From CAIWAH01 sp964602595 (lineage in GTDB: Bacteria; Verrucomicrobiota; Verrucomicrobiia; Limisphaerales; UBA9464): a DNA stretch of 64,000 nucleotides. Below the pieces are notes generated by a model. It was not told the DNA's origin and ran no database searches. It worked only from the letters and a program-made list of their open reading frames with translations. The stretch's first letter is position 1, and every line of letters begins with the position of its first letter. The position numbers and the translations under genes are program-made. Positions 28,029-38,097 of the stretch are shown here, one piece after another. Location of the stretch: NCBI GenBank assembly GCA_964602595.1, contig CAZRRO010000002.1, forward strand, positions 372,001-436,000, in the 5' to 3' direction.

Positions 28029-29035
28029 TCAAGAGCCTCCGGTTTCTGTAGCAGCCTCTTCTCCGCTTCCTCCAGTTCCTTCACGTCGGACTGATCGGCC
28101 TCCATTGCTTCCAGAATTCGCCGCTTGGCGTCGAACTGCTCGTAGCGTCCCTCGGCGATCTCCTTCATTCGCTCGTGGCTGATGGAGCCCGCGTTCGTCA
28201 GCACCGGACGGTCGTTGAACTCCAGCAGCCGGTTCACGTTGGTCCGCCAGTAGTCGAGGGTGAGCTGCTTGCGTTCCTTGACCCGAAGTTCCGCCTGTTC
28301 GAGGAAGACCACGACCAGCCGGTTGAGGGTGTCGATCTCGTCCTGCGTCAGGTAGTTCTTGGCCACGATGACGTCGTGCTTGCGCACCCGGGAGCCACTC
28401 CACGCCTGGAGGTTCATGTTCGGCACCATGGGGTCGGCCCGCTGAACCACGAGCTCTGCGGCGGTCTTTTGGGTGACGGCGTAGAGCATTTTGTTCTGTG
28501 TCTCGGCGAAGAACTGGCCGGACACTTTCGGTTCATCCCCGTAGTCGAGACTGAGGGCGAAGAGGTCGCGGACCTTCTGGTAGAACCGCTTTTCCGAGGC
28601 CCGGATTTCCCGGATGCGGGCGAGCAGTTCGTCGAAATGGTCCCACCCGGTGGGATTTTTGAGGCGCTCGTCGTTGATGACGAATCCCTTGACCAGATAC
28701 TCGCCGAGATGGGCGGTCGCCCATTGCCGGAACTGGGTGCCGCGCGGGCTCTTCACCCGGTAGCCGACGGCGAGGGTCATTTCGAGGCGGTAGAGTTTGG
28801 TCCGGTAACTCTTCCCATCAGTGGCAGTAATTAAGGATTCTTTAACCACTGAATCCACCGGCTGCTCCTGCTCCTGCAAGATGTTGCGGATGTGGATGTT
28901 GATGTTGGGAACGGAAGTCCCAAAAAGTTGGGCAATCTCCGCCTGGCTGAGCCAGACGGTGCCGTCCTGAACGCGGAGTTGAATCTCGGGTTTCCCGCCC
29001 GCGGCGGGATAGAGGATGAATTTGTCGGAATCCAC
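28025..29035 (-). CDS. RhuM-family protein
   Basis: A 336-residue protein with the RhuM signature: VWLSQAEIAQLFGTSVPNIN, IHIRNIL, and YRLEMTLAVGYRVKSPRGTQ, then FRQWAT. The family name comes from a Salmonella pathogenicity island gene; function is unknown, although the N-terminus resembles a helix-turn-helix. RhuM genes are very common inside type I restriction loci, between hsdM and hsdS as here. Confidence 0.9.
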   Translation of the reverse strand: MDSDKFILYPAAGGKPEIQLRVQDGTVWLSQAEIAQLFGTSVPNINIHIRNILQEQEQPVDSVVKESLITATDGKSYRTKLYRLEMTLAVGYRVKSPRGTQFRQWATAHLGEYLVKGFVINDERLKNPTGWDHFDELLARIREIRASEKRFYQKVRDLFALSLDYGDEPKVSGQFFAETQNKMLYAVTQKTAAELVVQRADPMVPNMNLQAWSGSRVRKHDVIVAKNYLTQDEIDTLNRLVVVFLEQAELRVKERKQLTLDYWRTNVNRLLEFNDRPVLTNAGSISHERMKEIAEGRYEQFDAKRRILEAMEADQSDVKELEEAEKRLLQKPEALE

Positions 29036-29067
29036 GGGGTGGGGTGGTTCGGGTTAACGACGGCGAT

Positions 29068-30554
<1,487 letters not shown>

Positions 30555-30558
<4 letters not shown>

Positions 30559-31154
30559 GGGAAAATGATGGTTCGGGGGGTATGGGCTAACCCGGTCAAC
30601 TGAAGGTTAAGGGCGCGCCACTTCAGTTCGGTCAGGCGTTCTGACACTTGGCGCTCTGAGCGGGCGAGTTCGGCAAGTTGGACGATCCGGAATTGTAACT
30701 TCACGGACGGCACGGGAATGGGCAGCTCCGCCAGATCACGGCGCTGCAGGACTTGGACTAGAGTTCCTTTGCGACGTGACGCGAAGTATGCGGCGGAATC
30801 TTCGGTCCGAAGAAACCAAGCGAGGTATTCGGGCATCACCTGCAACGGGTCCGGCTGCAGCACAAAGAACTGTGCGCCCGCGATCACATTCGTGTGTTGG
30901 AGTGAAAACGCATGAGTGGTGTTGCGAGTTCCCCGATTGGCAAAAAGAACATCGCCGGTCTTCAGGAGAAGGTCATTGTTGATCGGCTCATTTGGCTCAA
31001 TGCGTGGAAGTTCGGCATCCGCCAACTGGCCGTCTTGGGAAATGTCGCCAATGCGGATCAGGCGATATTTCCCGTTGGGGTCGGGACGCGTGGCATCCCG
31101 ACCCCTCAGGGTCACGCCCATTCGGATTTCAGCGATGGAACCGAGGAGCGTCAT
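30555..31154 (-). CDS. Half-size HsdS (single target domain)
   Basis: A 199-residue protein with one target-recognition domain, ending in a family helix (FRIVQLAELARSERQVSERL). Its start has LGSIAEIRMGVTLRGRD, typical of an S subunit N-terminus. Half-size S proteins can dimerise to recognise palindromic split sites, or supply an alternative specificity. It is the second gene of the operon and coupled to hsdM; the full HsdS lies downstream. Confidence 0.82.
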
Positions 31155-31166
31155 TGATTGGGCGGA

Positions 31167-31451
31167 CTAGGGGCATTCGGGAAGGCTGAGCAAGTTGTTG
31201 GGGTGCTCACCATCGTTCTCTGTCTTGAGGTATTTGTTTCCGTAGCGACTGGTTGCAACGATCACCCAAACCGCATGGCCTTGGACCTTGACGAAGAATC
31301 TCCATTTGCCGGATTCGATTCCTGCAATGGCTTCCTCCTGAGGTAGTTTCCACCTCTTGCCATTGCTGATTCCTCCCACGCTTTTGATTCGCTCGTGAGC
31401 GTTCTGCCGGTCTGACTTGTTGATGCACTGGATTTCTACTGTATCGGGCAT
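31167..31451 (-). CDS. DUF3892-like small protein
   Basis: A 94-residue protein resembling DUF3892 (IQCINKSDRQNAHERIKSVG, then a WKLPQEEAIAGIESGKWRFFV pattern). It is the first gene of the defence operon, 12 bp before the half-HsdS gene. Function unknown; DUF3892 proteins often accompany restriction or other conflict genes. Confidence 0.7.
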   Translation of the reverse strand: MPDTVEIQCINKSDRQNAHERIKSVGGISNGKRWKLPQEEAIAGIESGKWRFFVKVQGHAVWVIVATSRYGNKYLKTENDGEHPNNLLSLPECP

Positions 31452-31879
31452 GGTATCTTTCTACCCCGGAAAATAGGCGACACCGGGAATCTGTTGCCTC
31501 CGAAGGTCAATACGAGTTACGAAATCGCTGCCAGGCTGAAGTTCGCACTCGTTGCTGCTTCGGACTACGAGCCCAACAGGCGTTCTGCTTGTTGGGCTTT
31601 TGTAAGCCATGGCAAATACATACATCCGAAATTTGTCGCGTCAAACAAGAAAAATCGCACACATTGCAATCGTGATTTGAAGCTAAGCTGCATGCGCTCG
31701 GATTGTTCGGGAGGCCCCTCCCCCTCTTTGGTTTGCTGGTCGAATATTTAACGTTTTGAATACAAATAACTTAGGTTCGTTGTCGGTGTTCATTTCTGCG
31801 CTCAGGATATCGATGCCGCCTTTGGGGCCGGTGTTTTCAGCTCCGGTTTACGGCTACTGGGAGGGTTGAAGCTCGAATT
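31452..31879. other. AT-richer upstream region of the defence operon
   Basis: About 430 bp without a convincing gene. It must contain the promoter of the minus-strand defence operon. The stretch 31735-31775 is the most AT-rich in the neighbourhood, but no clear -35/-10 pair was identified. Confidence 0.5.
31570..31601 (+). terminator. Rho-independent terminator (plus strand)
   Basis: A perfect 9-bp stem (AGCCCAACA / TGTTGGGCT) with an 11-base loop is followed directly by TTTT. No plus-strand gene is recognised just upstream, so it may end an unannotated short transcript between the defence operon promoter and this site, or be a relic. Confidence 0.65.
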
Positions 31880-32299
31880 TCAGGCTTCTTTGGAAGCCGA
31901 CGCTTGCTTCACCGCTTCCAGCGCCCGCCCCAGTTCAGTGTGAGGTCGCCCCGGCGGAAAAGCATTGAGCAGGCTCTCCAACTCCTGAACCAGCATGGTG
32001 ACGCGGTAGGCGTGGGGATCGGGGCCGCGGCGGCGGCAGCTCTCGATGACGGTCCAGAGGATGGCGCTTCGGTTCCCGGCGGTGTCGGCGCCGACGAAGA
32101 GCCAGTTCTTCTTGGCTAGGGCGGTCGGCCGGATCGCGTTTTCGACGAGGTTGTTGTCGAATACATCCCGGCCTTCCTCGAAAAACATGGCGACTGTGGG
32201 CCTTTGCCCGGGGGCCAAGGTGATGGGCTGTCCCAGCAAGCTTTTGGGGCAACACTTGGGATTGGTTCCGGACTGGCGCGCGGTGGACGCGTTCGACAA
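31880..32299 (-). pseudogene. IS66 transposase C-terminal remnant fused to an element gene tail
   Basis: The segment FEEGRDVFDNNLVENAIRPT and AKKNWLFVGADTAGNRSAIL with TVIESCRRRG is the well-conserved C-terminal part of IS66-family transposases. The N-terminal catalytic parts are missing. After PDPHAY the normal IS66 tail is replaced by VTMLVQELESLLNAFPPGRP and HTELGRAL, which matches the C-terminus of the 241-residue protein at 36817-37542. This is a recombination product, not a working transposase. Confidence 0.85.
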
Positions 32300-32446
32300 G
32301 CAGGCGGCGGCTGGCGCGGAGAGCAGCGCGGAGTTGCGGTCCTGTCAGCATTGCTCCGTTCGAGCATCGCCCCACCGGCCCCGCGTCTCCAGAAAGCTGA
32401 CACGAACACGCAGGACCGTTACACATCGCTGGGATTGAGTTTGATT

Positions 32447-33433
32447 CTACGGGTGCTTGGGTTCCGCAAGCTTCACGAGCGAATAGAGTGCCTGGTTTAC
32501 GGGGACAGGTATGCGCAATTCTCGGCCCCGGCGTGCGATGAAACCGTTAAGCGAATCGATTTCGGTGCGCTTTTTCCTGCGCAGGTCTTGGGCGGTTGAA
32601 GAAAGGGCTCCTGAAATCTGGCGGGTCAGCCTTCGAACCGTCGCTGTTGCCTCACTCAGGTCGCGCATGTTGCTTGGGACGATGCCTTGAGCAGCGGCGA
32701 TTTGGAGGGCCTCTTGAATTACGGCCTCTGCCAGCTGCCATGACTCGGATTGTTCACCGATCTCTCCATAGGTCCGTTGGCTCAGTGCGGAAATCGCGTT
32801 GAGCGCACAATTGCAGATGAACTTCTCCCACAGATGGCCTTCGATCTCGTCCGATACCTGGCAGGTCACTCCGGCATGTTGAAACAGTGCCTGAAGCCGT
32901 GCCGTCTCAACGCCTGTCGGCCCAATGATGAGATCGCCCCGGCCAGTGTGCTTTACCACTCCTGGCTTCGGCACCGATGCGGCGAGGTAAACGACCGCCG
33001 GAACAACCACAGCCTTGGTGTTTGCCTGAATGATCGAAACATTCTCCACACCGTTCTGGAGGCTCAGAACAATCGCCGTCGGCGCAATGAACGGTGCCAG
33101 CTCTTTCGCTACCGCCACGGTGTCGATGGTTTTGACGCAGAACAAAACGATCTCCGCGCCACGTGCTTCGCTCAGGTCGCAGGAAGCCTTCACCTTGATG
33201 GTCTCCGTAAACGCCAGCGTCTCCAGGCAAAGGCCAGCGTGGTTGACGGCTTCAACAAACGCAGGGCGGCCAATCATCGTGACGGGGACGCCGGCTCTGG
33301 CCAGCATGCCGCCAAAGTAACCACCAACGGCTCCTGCACCCACGACCGCAACCCGCGACAATGGGGAGGTGGAGGAAGTCGAGAGGACGCCAGGGTCCGG
33401 TCGGTTGCGCATGAGCTTCAGGTCAGTCGGCAA
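32447..33433 (-). CDS. Ketopantoate reductase family protein
   Basis: A 328-residue 2-dehydropantoate 2-reductase family enzyme. The NADP-binding motif VAVVGAGAVGGYFGGMLA lies near the N-terminus and FICNCALNAISAL is in the C-terminal domain. The start at 33433 overlaps the upstream gene by 11 bp; MRNRP at 33412 is an alternative. In this context of six small enzyme genes it need not make pantoate; many relatives reduce other 2-oxo acids. Last gene of the operon. Confidence 0.87.
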   Translation of the reverse strand: MPTDLKLMRNRPDPGVLSTSSTSPLSRVAVVGAGAVGGYFGGMLARAGVPVTMIGRPAFVEAVNHAGLCLETLAFTETIKVKASCDLSEARGAEIVLFCVKTIDTVAVAKELAPFIAPTAIVLSLQNGVENVSIIQANTKAVVVPAVVYLAASVPKPGVVKHTGRGDLIIGPTGVETARLQALFQHAGVTCQVSDEIEGHLWEKFICNCALNAISALSQRTYGEIGEQSESWQLAEAVIQEALQIAAAQGIVPSNMRDLSEATATVRRLTRQISGALSSTAQDLRRKKRTEIDSLNGFIARRGRELRIPVPVNQALYSLVKLAEPKHP

Positions 33434-33872
33434 TCAGTGGGGACGGCATCTTTCGGAAACCGGCGGCCATTCGGTTCCAGAAGTTGGCGAGTGATATGGA
33501 GAGGCTGAGTTCGACGATCTCCACGTTGGAAAAGTGCTGGCCCAGTCGTTGATATTCGGCGTCACCTGCGTGAGTGGTCGGGAGCAGGGTCATGGACTCC
33601 GCCCACGCCAATGCCGCCTTCTCACGCTGGGTGAAAAACGGCGAATCCCTCCAGACCGGCAACGAATCCATGCGCTGCTGTGTTTCGCCATGCTCCCGGG
33701 CCTCGCGACAATGCAGGTCGGTGCAATAGGCGCAGCCATTGATCTGGGAAACCCGGGTTTCGACCAAAGCGCGCAAGGTGGCCTCCAAGCCGAACGTTCG
33801 CTGTTTCTTCGTGAGGTTGCGAAGCTCCGCGATGAAGTCCGGTTTGTTGGAAGCGTAATCAATTCGATCCAT
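33423..33872 (-). CDS. AhpD-like carboxymuconolactone decarboxylase family protein
   Basis: A 149-residue protein with the CxxCxxxH redox/catalytic motif in CAYCTDLHCREA and the family pattern ETRVSQINGCAYCTDLH. Such proteins are peroxidases or carboxymuconolactone decarboxylases; with C-x-x-C present, AhpD-type alkylhydroperoxidase activity is the likelier one. Confidence 0.9.
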   Translation of the reverse strand: MDRIDYASNKPDFIAELRNLTKKQRTFGLEATLRALVETRVSQINGCAYCTDLHCREAREHGETQQRMDSLPVWRDSPFFTQREKAALAWAESMTLLPTTHAGDAEYQRLGQHFSNVEIVELSLSISLANFWNRMAAGFRKMPSPLIAD

Positions 33873-33887
33873 CGTCGTGTGACCTGG

Positions 33888-34376
33888 CTAACCGCCGGAT
33901 TGTCCTGCCCGAGTTGCGTCCTTGGGCGGCCAGGTGTTTCCGGCGAGTTCCTTGGGCAGTTGGGTGGGATCCGTGGGGTAGAATAACGAAAGGTCCGTTT
34001 CGGATTGGGAGCCCCGAAGGAACTCCAACTCTTCCGGGGCGCCGACAATCAGCCAGAGCGCGTCGTGGTCGGTGTCGTTGAACACCTGCCGCAATTGATC
34101 GGGTGCGACGAGAACACCACCATAACGCGGCACCGTCAAAGTGTGGTCTCCCACACGGATACGGCCCGTGCCCTCCAGCACAAAATAGAATTCCTCCGTT
34201 CGGATGTGTTTGTGCAGCGTGTTCGCGCTTCCGGGTGGCAAACGCCATAGCCGTGCGCCCAGGTTTTCACTTCCGGTGCGCTCAAGGTAGTCCGCATTCG
34301 GGATGCGCATGAGGTTTGACGGTCGCCAAGCAAGGTCGTCTGGCGTGATGATCCAATACCCTTCGATTGCCTTCAT
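33888..34376 (-). CDS. Cupin-domain protein
   Basis: A 162-residue single-domain cupin. Metal ligands are visible in HKHIRTEEFYFVLEGTGRI (motif 1, with Glu and two His) and VLVAPDQLRQVFNDTDHDAL (motif 2; the usual His is replaced around QLRQV). Could be a small dioxygenase, isomerase or sensor. Part of the LysR-divergent operon; substrate unknown. Confidence 0.85.
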   Translation of the reverse strand: MKAIEGYWIITPDDLAWRPSNLMRIPNADYLERTGSENLGARLWRLPPGSANTLHKHIRTEEFYFVLEGTGRIRVGDHTLTVPRYGGVLVAPDQLRQVFNDTDHDALWLIVGAPEELEFLRGSQSETDLSLFYPTDPTQLPKELAGNTWPPKDATRAGQSGG

Positions 34377-34379
34377 GTT

Positions 34380-34889
34380 CTAGTGCGATGGTCGTGAATC
34401 GTCGAGGAACCCCTCGTCCCAGGCGATGGCCGTGAAGCTGCTGACGACCCGCGGATCCGTGCAGGCTGTGAGCAGGTGCCGCCGCGCCCAAGCCAACCCC
34501 CTTTCGCCTGGATATCCGGGTTTGCCGATGTTTGGTGCGAGCTCATTCCAGCTTTGGATCGTCTCAGGAGTGACTCCAGGCTGCATGCTAAACCACCGCG
34601 CCACCTCGGCGTCAGTGCTTGCCTCGCGAATGGCCGTCTGCGCCTCAATCGCCGTGAAGCCGAAGTGGGCGAGGAAGATGCCGTCGATTCCGTGAGGGCT
34701 GCAAAAGGCGATCCCGTAGTCGGGTGGAAGGCGTCCGGAGCAGTGGAGACGGCATTTGTCGACGAAGCGGGGCAACCACGAGCATCCGGCCAACGTTTCC
34801 TGAGGTTTACGAAGTGTGATCGGGTGCATCTGCGTGGGGCTGGTGTGGTTGATCTCGAAATGGGGCTCGAATGCGAGTCGCAGAGCCAT
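34380..34889 (-). CDS. DUF5069 protein
   Basis: A 169-residue protein matching the DUF5069 pattern: LRKPQETLAGCSWLPRFVDK, CRLHCSGRLPPDYG and FLAHFGFTA. Function unknown. It overlaps the GFA gene by 1 bp and sits 3 bp before the cupin. Confidence 0.78.
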   Translation of the reverse strand: MALRLAFEPHFEINHTSPTQMHPITLRKPQETLAGCSWLPRFVDKCRLHCSGRLPPDYGIAFCSPHGIDGIFLAHFGFTAIEAQTAIREASTDAEVARWFSMQPGVTPETIQSWNELAPNIGKPGYPGERGLAWARRHLLTACTDPRVVSSFTAIAWDEGFLDDSRPSH

Positions 34890-35335
34890 CAGACCTGAAC
34901 CGTGTCGTCGCTCATTCTGCTATCCAGGCCTTCCACAAGCTTTGGCACCGCATCCACGCTGATGAGCCAGTCCGCCCGCTCGCACCAGTAGATGTTTCGT
35001 TCCGGATGAACCCTCAATGGGGAATCCAACAGCCCGGCCGGGACGACCATGAATTCATCCGTCCGATTCAGCCGGGGCACGGACCCGCCGCAATGGGAAC
35101 AGAACCAGCGCCGAAAGCCGGGGTTCGTAACCGAGTCAGTAAATCGCGATATGATGGACTCCCCGTCCTCCCAGCGAAACTGCGCGGATGGAATCAAGAT
35201 GTTCGCGGCGAAGGCTGAGCCGGTTGTCTTCCGGCACGACACACAATGGCAGTAGTTGAATCGGACATGCGGAAGGGCGAATCCGAAGCGGACACGGCCG
35301 CAGAGACAACTTCCTTGGATGCGTTCTGAATTCAT
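34889..35335 (-). CDS. GFA/CENP-V-type zinc protein
   Basis: A 148-residue protein of the glutathione-dependent formaldehyde-activating (GFA) fold. Zinc-binding cysteines are visible in SCLCGRVRF, CHCVSCRKTTGSAF and WFCSHCGGSVP. Members bind zinc and may act on S-hydroxymethyl-glutathione or other aldehydes, but most are uncharacterised. Confidence 0.9.
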   Translation of the reverse strand: MNSERIQGSCLCGRVRFGFALPHVRFNYCHCVSCRKTTGSAFAANILIPSAQFRWEDGESIISRFTDSVTNPGFRRWFCSHCGGSVPRLNRTDEFMVVPAGLLDSPLRVHPERNIYWCERADWLISVDAVPKLVEGLDSRMSDDTVQV

Positions 35336-35398
35336 CGGTTCGTGTTCCGGGACAGCGGATGGAGTGGGTGACGGTAGTTCGGCGCGGTTGGTGGCTGG

Positions 35399-35725
35399 TC
35401 AGAGATGCCCCTGTTCCACCTGATGGAGGTAGAGGAAAGTGGGTGCCTTTACGCCGGCATGGCGGCGGATCTCCTCCAGCTCGGGCGACTGGAAAAAGCG
35501 CATGGCATCCTCGTGCGACGACCAGGCCGAGAAATGGACGATCCGGTTGGCGTCGTCCCGCTCGCGGAGAACCTGGTAGGAATGCTCGCCGGCCGCTTTC
35601 CGGATCACTGCCGCCTCGTCGAACACCTGCTTCCAAACAGGGTAGTCAGCCACCTCATGCAGGATGAGCACATGGGCGAGAAGACGGGAACCGGAGGAAT
35701 TGGCGGCTTCGTGCAAGGACGACAC
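35399..35725 (-). CDS. Small antibiotic-biosynthesis-monooxygenase-like protein
   Basis: A 108-residue ferredoxin-like alpha+beta protein. HEVADYPVWKQVFDEAAVIR and FSAWSSHEDAMRFFQSPELE are typical of cofactor-free ABM-type monooxygenases or stress proteins. First gene of the minus-strand operon, 69 bp from the divergent LysR start, so its promoter and the regulator-binding site probably share that gap. Confidence 0.8.
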   Translation of the reverse strand: MSSLHEAANSSGSRLLAHVLILHEVADYPVWKQVFDEAAVIRKAAGEHSYQVLRERDDANRIVHFSAWSSHEDAMRFFQSPELEEIRRHAGVKAPTFLYLHQVEQGHL

Positions 35726-35794
35726 GGGGACAGCCTGCCTATCCTGAGAAATGCTGGAAATACCACCTTTGTCCGGACACGATACCGATTCGGC

Positions 35795-36706
35795 ATGATT
35801 GATTGCTCGCTCCGTGAACTCGAATGTTTCATGGCCGTGGCTGAGGAACTCTCGTTCACCCGCGCGGCACGGCGGCTGAGGCTTTCGCAGCCTCCCTTGT
35901 CACGCCACATCCAGACCCTCGAACGCAAATTGGGAGCGGCTCTGTTTCAACGAACTCCCCGCTCCGTGTCATTGACGGCAGTAGGACGAGCCTTTCTGGC
36001 CGATACGAAAGGCACCCTGACCCAGCTGCAACGCGCCTGTGACTCGGCCAAACGAGCCGGGCGAGGCGAAACCTCACGGCTTTCAATCGGGTTCGTGAGC
36101 GCGGTGCTGAATCCCAGGCTCATCGGCATATTTCAACGATACCGGGCCAAGCACCGTGACGTTCAGCTGACCCTGCACGACAGCCCGCCTGCCGAGCAGT
36201 TGCGGGCAATTGCCGAGGGACGCCTCGATGGCGGGTTTGTGGGTTCAACACCGTGGAACACTGCCGCCGGCTTAGTGTTTATTCCGTGGAGCAAGGAGCC
36301 GCTGTTGGTGTTCCTGCCTCCAGAACATCGCTTGTCAAAAGCACGGAAGGTGAAGTTGGGCGACCTGTCCGGGGAATCATTCGTGTCGGTGTCGTCCGAA
36401 TCCGCCCCGTGTTTCGCCGCCCAGATTCAACGCCACTGCGGCGAGGCAGGCTTCCGGCCAAAGGTGGTTCATGAAGCGGTTCGAGGCCAGGCTGTCGCCG
36501 TGATGGTGGCAGCCGGGGTTGGTATTGCGATTCTCCCCGCCTCGCTGGCGCGGAATGTTGGGGAATCACTCGTTGCCCTGCCGTTCGCAGATAAATCCCT
36601 GTCGGTCACCTACGTGTTTGCCCACCGTGAAGGAGAGGTCGTTGAGCCTTTGGTCGGCTTCGCCAGAGAATTGAAACGCAGTTCACGTCAGACCGGCCCA
36701 CTCTAA
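35795..36706 (+). CDS. LysR-family transcriptional regulator
   Basis: A 303-residue LysR regulator. The start at 35795 gives LRELECFMAVAEELSFTRAA, RRLRLSQPPLSRHIQTLERK and LGAALFQRT, the standard winged helix-turn-helix. The rest is the periplasmic-binding-protein-like effector domain. It lies divergently from the six-gene operon at 32447-35725, the common layout for a regulator and its targets. The longer upstream frame is a shadow of the ABM gene. Confidence 0.93.
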   Translation: MIDCSLRELECFMAVAEELSFTRAARRLRLSQPPLSRHIQTLERKLGAALFQRTPRSVSLTAVGRAFLADTKGTLTQLQRACDSAKRAGRGETSRLSIGFVSAVLNPRLIGIFQRYRAKHRDVQLTLHDSPPAEQLRAIAEGRLDGGFVGSTPWNTAAGLVFIPWSKEPLLVFLPPEHRLSKARKVKLGDLSGESFVSVSSESAPCFAAQIQRHCGEAGFRPKVVHEAVRGQAVAVMVAAGVGIAILPASLARNVGESLVALPFADKSLSVTYVFAHREGEVVEPLVGFARELKRSSRQTGPL

Positions 36707-36816
36707 CGGGCTCGTCGTCCAGCGTGCTGTTCCTCCGACTGACCGACGCCCCTTTGCATCGAATGACGTCCCCGAGTGAACCCGGGCGCTGGCAGGCGAG
36801 GTCGAGGCGTATCCCT

Positions 36817-37542
36817 TCAAGGCCCGGCGACCCGTAGCCGGTTGAGGTCGGCCCGGGCATCGAGCAGCAACCCATGCACCCGGCGCAGTTCGGTGTGCGG
36901 TTGGCCCGGGGGCACGGCCTTCAGCAGGCTCTCCAGCTCCTGAACCAGCGGGGTGACGCGGTCTAACTGGGGCCGCGTCAACGTCACCGTGTCCCAGCGT
37001 TCCAGCTCCCCGGCCGCCGTCAGCGCCTGGCGGAGGGCATCCTCCGAGACGAACCCCTGCAGCCAGCCCGTGAACACCTCCCCCACCCACTCCGCGCGCT
37101 GACTATCGAGGACGCCCTTCAGCGACCACAGATTGAGCACATGATGGCCGTTGTAGAGCGACCACAGGAAGCGGCGAAGCTGCTGGCCGCTGTGCGTCTC
37201 CGGCCCCTCCCGGATGCTGGCGGCAAGGCTCGTCAACGCCTGTCCCAGCGTGTGCTCCCGGGCGGCGCGTTGGTCCAACTGAGCCTGGGACTGGAAGCCG
37301 GGAGCGGCCAGCAGATGGGTTAGCAACTGGCGGACGGTTTCCGGCTCGGCCGCGGTCAAATCCGACCGCCACCCCCGGCTGGCATCGGCCGGTAGCGCCA
37401 GGAGCTGGCCGCGGTCAAACCGGAGCGTCGCCCGGCCATTGGAAAAGCTGTCCGTCGAGGTCGGGTGGAAGCCGTGGTCGGCGAGGAACTCGGTGATCCA
37501 CGGTTCCGTGGCGAGGGGGCGTGGCTGAAGGTTAGGCATCAT
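36817..37542 (-). CDS. Element-borne hypothetical protein (IS66-tail homologue)
   Basis: A 241-residue protein of unknown family. Its C-terminal segment VTPLVQELESLLKAVPPGQP and HTELRRVHGLL is the source or a homologue of the tail fused to the IS66 remnant at 31880-32299. Protein composition and codon use look natural for this element, so I take it as a real gene. Alternatively the same tail may be a short mobile coding segment shared by several genes. Confidence 0.65.
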   Translation of the reverse strand: MMPNLQPRPLATEPWITEFLADHGFHPTSTDSFSNGRATLRFDRGQLLALPADASRGWRSDLTAAEPETVRQLLTHLLAAPGFQSQAQLDQRAAREHTLGQALTSLAASIREGPETHSGQQLRRFLWSLYNGHHVLNLWSLKGVLDSQRAEWVGEVFTGWLQGFVSEDALRQALTAAGELERWDTVTLTRPQLDRVTPLVQELESLLKAVPPGQPHTELRRVHGLLLDARADLNRLRVAGP

Positions 37543-38097
37543 CCCTGATCCCTACCACAAAGGGGCGGGACTCCGGTAGCCCGGACCGGAAGACTCCCTG
37601 ATTGCTCCGCCACAATTCCGCCGGGCTCGGCCACCGCTCGCGGTGAGCCTTCACCGGGACGGCGACCAGCCAGGTTCCGCGCGACGAAACCTAACCAGCG
37701 GGGCCTTGGCGACGGGTGGTCGGGTCAAGGAGGAGCGCAGGCACGAGCACTCCTTGAGGCGCCCGCCTGCCGCCATACAATCGCCCCGCCCGAATCGCGC
37801 TGCGTTCGCCCCGACGGGCGGCGGGCACCAAGGCCGGGCAACGGCCGGGGGAAACCGCGACGAGCGACGGCGGGCCGGGCCGGGCCGCGGGCCCCTGGGG
37901 GCCGGCCACGTCCGAGCGGACCAGGCCCGGACCGCCGCCGTTGGTCGCGCCCCGGCCTCCCCGGAGGTCGGGCGCGGGGTCGCCCGGGCGAAAACGGAGC
38001 GTCGGCGAAGTCGGCGGAGCCGGAAAGCGGAGTGCAGCCCGGAGCGACTTCGCGGCGGACCTCCGGGACGAACGCACGGGAGGACTCCCAGAGCGGT
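37543..38097. other. Gene-free GC-rich region with strong hairpins
   Basis: No convincing gene on either strand; open frames here read as low-complexity Arg/Pro/Gly. Two structures stand out: an inverted repeat TCAAGGAG/CTCCTTGA (37725-37757), and a 14-bp stem with one bulged base and a two-base loop at 37946-37976. The latter lies downstream of the methyltransferase on the minus strand and could stall or end transcription, but has no T-run. Confidence 0.5.
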
